A stretch of 64,000 nt of DNA, taken from NCBI RefSeq assembly GCF_018139145.2, contig NC_059475.1, positions 9,162,437-9,226,436 on the forward strand, in the 5' to 3' direction. This stretch comes from Gymnogyps californianus. Lineage: Eukaryota > Chordata > Aves > Accipitriformes > Cathartidae. Numbering within the stretch: the first letter of the stretch is position 1; every line of letters begins with the position of its first letter. The translations under genes were made by a program, and so were the position numbers. The notes beneath the pieces are model-generated. The model did not search any database. It saw nothing but the letters and a program-made list of their open reading frames with translations, and had not been told where the DNA came from. Below, in pieces: positions 62,256 through 64,000 of this stretch.

Positions 62256-62290
62256 GGTGAGGCGAGGTGAGGTGAGGTGAGGCGAGGCGA
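62256..62290. repeat. GGYGA pentamer array, seven copies
   Basis: Consecutive GGTGA and GGCGA units (T,C,T,T,T,C,C at the third base). The GGTGAGG junctions each look like a 5' splice site. It lies 94 bp after the DEPDC7 exon 1 donor. Confidence 0.95.
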
Positions 62291-63599
62291 GTCGGGTCTG
62301 CCCTGCCCTGCCCTGCTGCGGGGCTCGGGGGCTCGGAGCCGTCCCGCCCTGCGCCTGGCCGCTTCACACCGGGAGGTCTGTGCCGGCGCCTTTCCCGGCT
62401 CCACAGAGGTTCAAAAGTTGGCTGCTCTCCGCCGCCGGTGGAGGGAGGCGTTTCCGCCCGGGAGGCGCCGTCCCGCACCGAACTCGGCCGCCGCCGCGGT
62501 GGCGCAGCTTCGCTAAGGCGCGTCCGCCCGGCTCGGCGGCGTGCGGCAGCCCCGCGGCCCGGGCGGGGGGGCTTGTGGCTGGGGCGGTGGCGCGAACGCG
62601 GTGCCTGTCAAGTGCCCGTGGAGCTGCGGGCGGCGGTGAGTAACAGGGAGACTCGGACAGCTGTTTCTGTCCGGAAAGCGAGTTAAGAAGCGGGTGGCTC
62701 GTTCGTGCAACGTAAAGGGCTAAAGGTCGCTCGCTGAGAACAATTTCTGCTTTTTCCCCCCCTCGAGCACCTTAACTTTGTAAAACCTTGTAACCTTAAT
62801 ACATAATGCCACACTTGTACCACTTCCCCCAAATAAGATTTTGGAGGGGAGTGTGTGGAAGGAAGAGGTGATAAAGCAGTGGTTTGTAGTAGAATTATTA
62901 CAGGTAGTATGCGTTGATATTTATTTTAGCAACAGAAACCAGCGTTGGTGTATGTTTGGTGGTGTTGGGTTTGGGTTTTTTTTTTTTCCTTCTAGACAGG
63001 CTTGTCAGCTATCAAAACGTAGGGCTGAAAGGAAATCCTGAATTCTGTTTTGTTTGTTCTGCCTACCTGAAGGCGTTATCAGGTTAAAGTATCAGCAAGT
63101 GCGTGCTTTGTCTGTGTTGTACTTTTAAAGCTTTGGAAACTGGAGATTCTGGAAGATTTCTACCTAGTCTGATTCAATGCCTTGTATTAAAAAGCTTTTT
63201 TTTGTCCTGATAGAAATCTTTTCAGAAAGCAGGTGTCTATTTGATAATGGCTCTGAAGATAATCGTTGCTGTCCTTCTTAACAATGTTGGTGTGTTCAAA
63301 TGCTATTGTGTTCCCTGCTTTTTTTTTCCCCCCTCCCCAATCTTTACTGCCCCCCTGACTTCCCCTCTGCCTCCCCCTGCCAACTTGCTAATTTCTGGGC
63401 TCTCTGGTAGATGGAGATCAGCTGGAAATTCTGGTGCTCAAAATTGGAATACAATTCTCTAATGCCACTTTAGACCAAACGGAAAAAATACCTCCTGCAT
63501 CTCGGTGGAAAATGTTCATGGTAATATGTTCCAGAATGAGTTGCATGTTGTTTTTTTTTAAACACTGCATCACACTGTTAATTCATTTCGTTTGAGGTC

Positions 63600-63880
63600 T
63601 GTCATAACCCCAGATGGCTTTCTGCAGGATTGCTGCCAACTCCTCATTCCATATTTTGTCCTTCAGCTTTTGATTTCTCTCCTCTTCCTCTGCTTTCTCT
63701 CTTAATAAATTATTCATCTGATTTACTGAGAAACATCTATTCTAATTCTAGCCTCTCTGGTGGCTGCAACTCTTCCCAGTTAGGTGCCACCTGCAAACTT
63801 TATATTCTGTATTTTTAAGTCCTTGTGGAGGCTGAGTCTAGCCTCTGGTCAAACTATTAGTTGCTAGCATACTATTCTTA
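63600..63880 (-). mobile_element. Possible decayed CR1-like fragment
   Basis: CCCAGTTAGGTGCCACCTGCAAACTTTATA-type text resembles the CR1 reverse-strand block encoding the KFADDTK region (CTTGGTGTCATCTGCAAACTT, from memory). The surroundings are too diverged for firm assignment. Confidence 0.3.
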
Positions 63881-64000
63881 ATCAGATTGGTAAATGAGTA
63901 ATAGTTCAGTGGTTTTATTGGGGGAGGGAAGACTGGTTGGCTCAAGGAAGTGGCATTGAGTACACAGAGCTTAAATCTTAGTTGGAGCTGTGGTGGTAGA

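Larger units (their letters stand above)
62163..64000 (+). other. DEPDC7: DEPDC7 intron 1 (start only)
   Basis: The first 540 bp are still CpG island, with a seven-unit GGYGA pentamer array (62256-62290) and three CCCTG units (62301-62315). After about 62750 it becomes AT-rich. A possible decayed CR1-like fragment lies near 63600-63880. No further coding exon is convincing. Confidence 0.7.

Noticed and set aside
61419..62404. Long minus-strand frames at the DEPDC7 island, suggesting a head-to-head gene
   Set aside because: GC-driven low-complexity Arg/Pro/Ala translations overlapping the promoter and the 29-bp repeat; no domain or splice pattern.
63411..63520. Possible DEPDC7 exon 2 after CTCTGGTAG
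   Set aside because: The translation does not resemble DEPDC7 after RPPG, and the TAG is not preceded by a convincing polypyrimidine tract.
1..64000. Search for tRNA, rRNA, CRISPR or bacterial-type operons
   Set aside because: Nothing supports them; the sequence is spliced vertebrate nuclear DNA.

Overview
This window is vertebrate nuclear DNA, almost certainly from a bird. It carries a long antisense CR1 LINE with the typical avian CR1 3' end, a solo retroviral LTR of a type I recall as common in neoavian birds, compact AT-rich introns, and two sharp CpG islands that each open a gene. Both genes read on the + strand. They match the neighbouring vertebrate pair QSER1 and DEPDC7 (human 11p13 order, from memory). 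I saw no operons, CRISPR arrays, tRNAs or rRNAs.

Layout. 1-330 is ordinary flank. 330-2130 is a CpG island holding the QSER1 promoter, 5' UTR and first coding exon. It contains an 88-bp perfect spacerless palindrome beside a G18 run. 1372-48280 is the complete QSER1 coding region. I reconstructed 13 coding exons with canonical GT/AG sites and compatible phases, 5,496 nt including the stop, giving a predicted 1,831-residue protein. Exon 4 alone is 3,717 nt. QSER1 is a chromatin protein reported to act with TET1 to protect bivalent promoters and DNA-methylation valleys from DNMT3 methylation. It is paralogous to PRR12 at both ends. Its introns hold an old CR1-like remnant (intron 7), a sense-oriented solo LTR ending 175 bp before exon 10 (intron 9) and a broken antisense CR1 of about 2.9 kb (intron 10). 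48281 to about 49310 is the proximal 3' UTR. About 49310-61450 is intergenic AT-rich DNA without a recognisable gene. About 61450-62700 is the second CpG island, with CCAAT and GC boxes and the first coding exon of DEPDC7 (62090-62162). The rest of DEPDC7 lies beyond the window.

The two genes are in tandem but have separate CpG-island promoters, so nothing here implies coregulation. I found no wholly new biological system. The items most worth a second look are the promoter palindrome (real or assembly artefact), the LTR placed to drive a C-terminal QSER1 transcript, the 29-bp triplication before DEPDC7, and a possible intron-retention isoform after QSER1 exon 4. Exon coordinates were read by eye from splice motifs, frame and remembered family similarity; no alignment was run.
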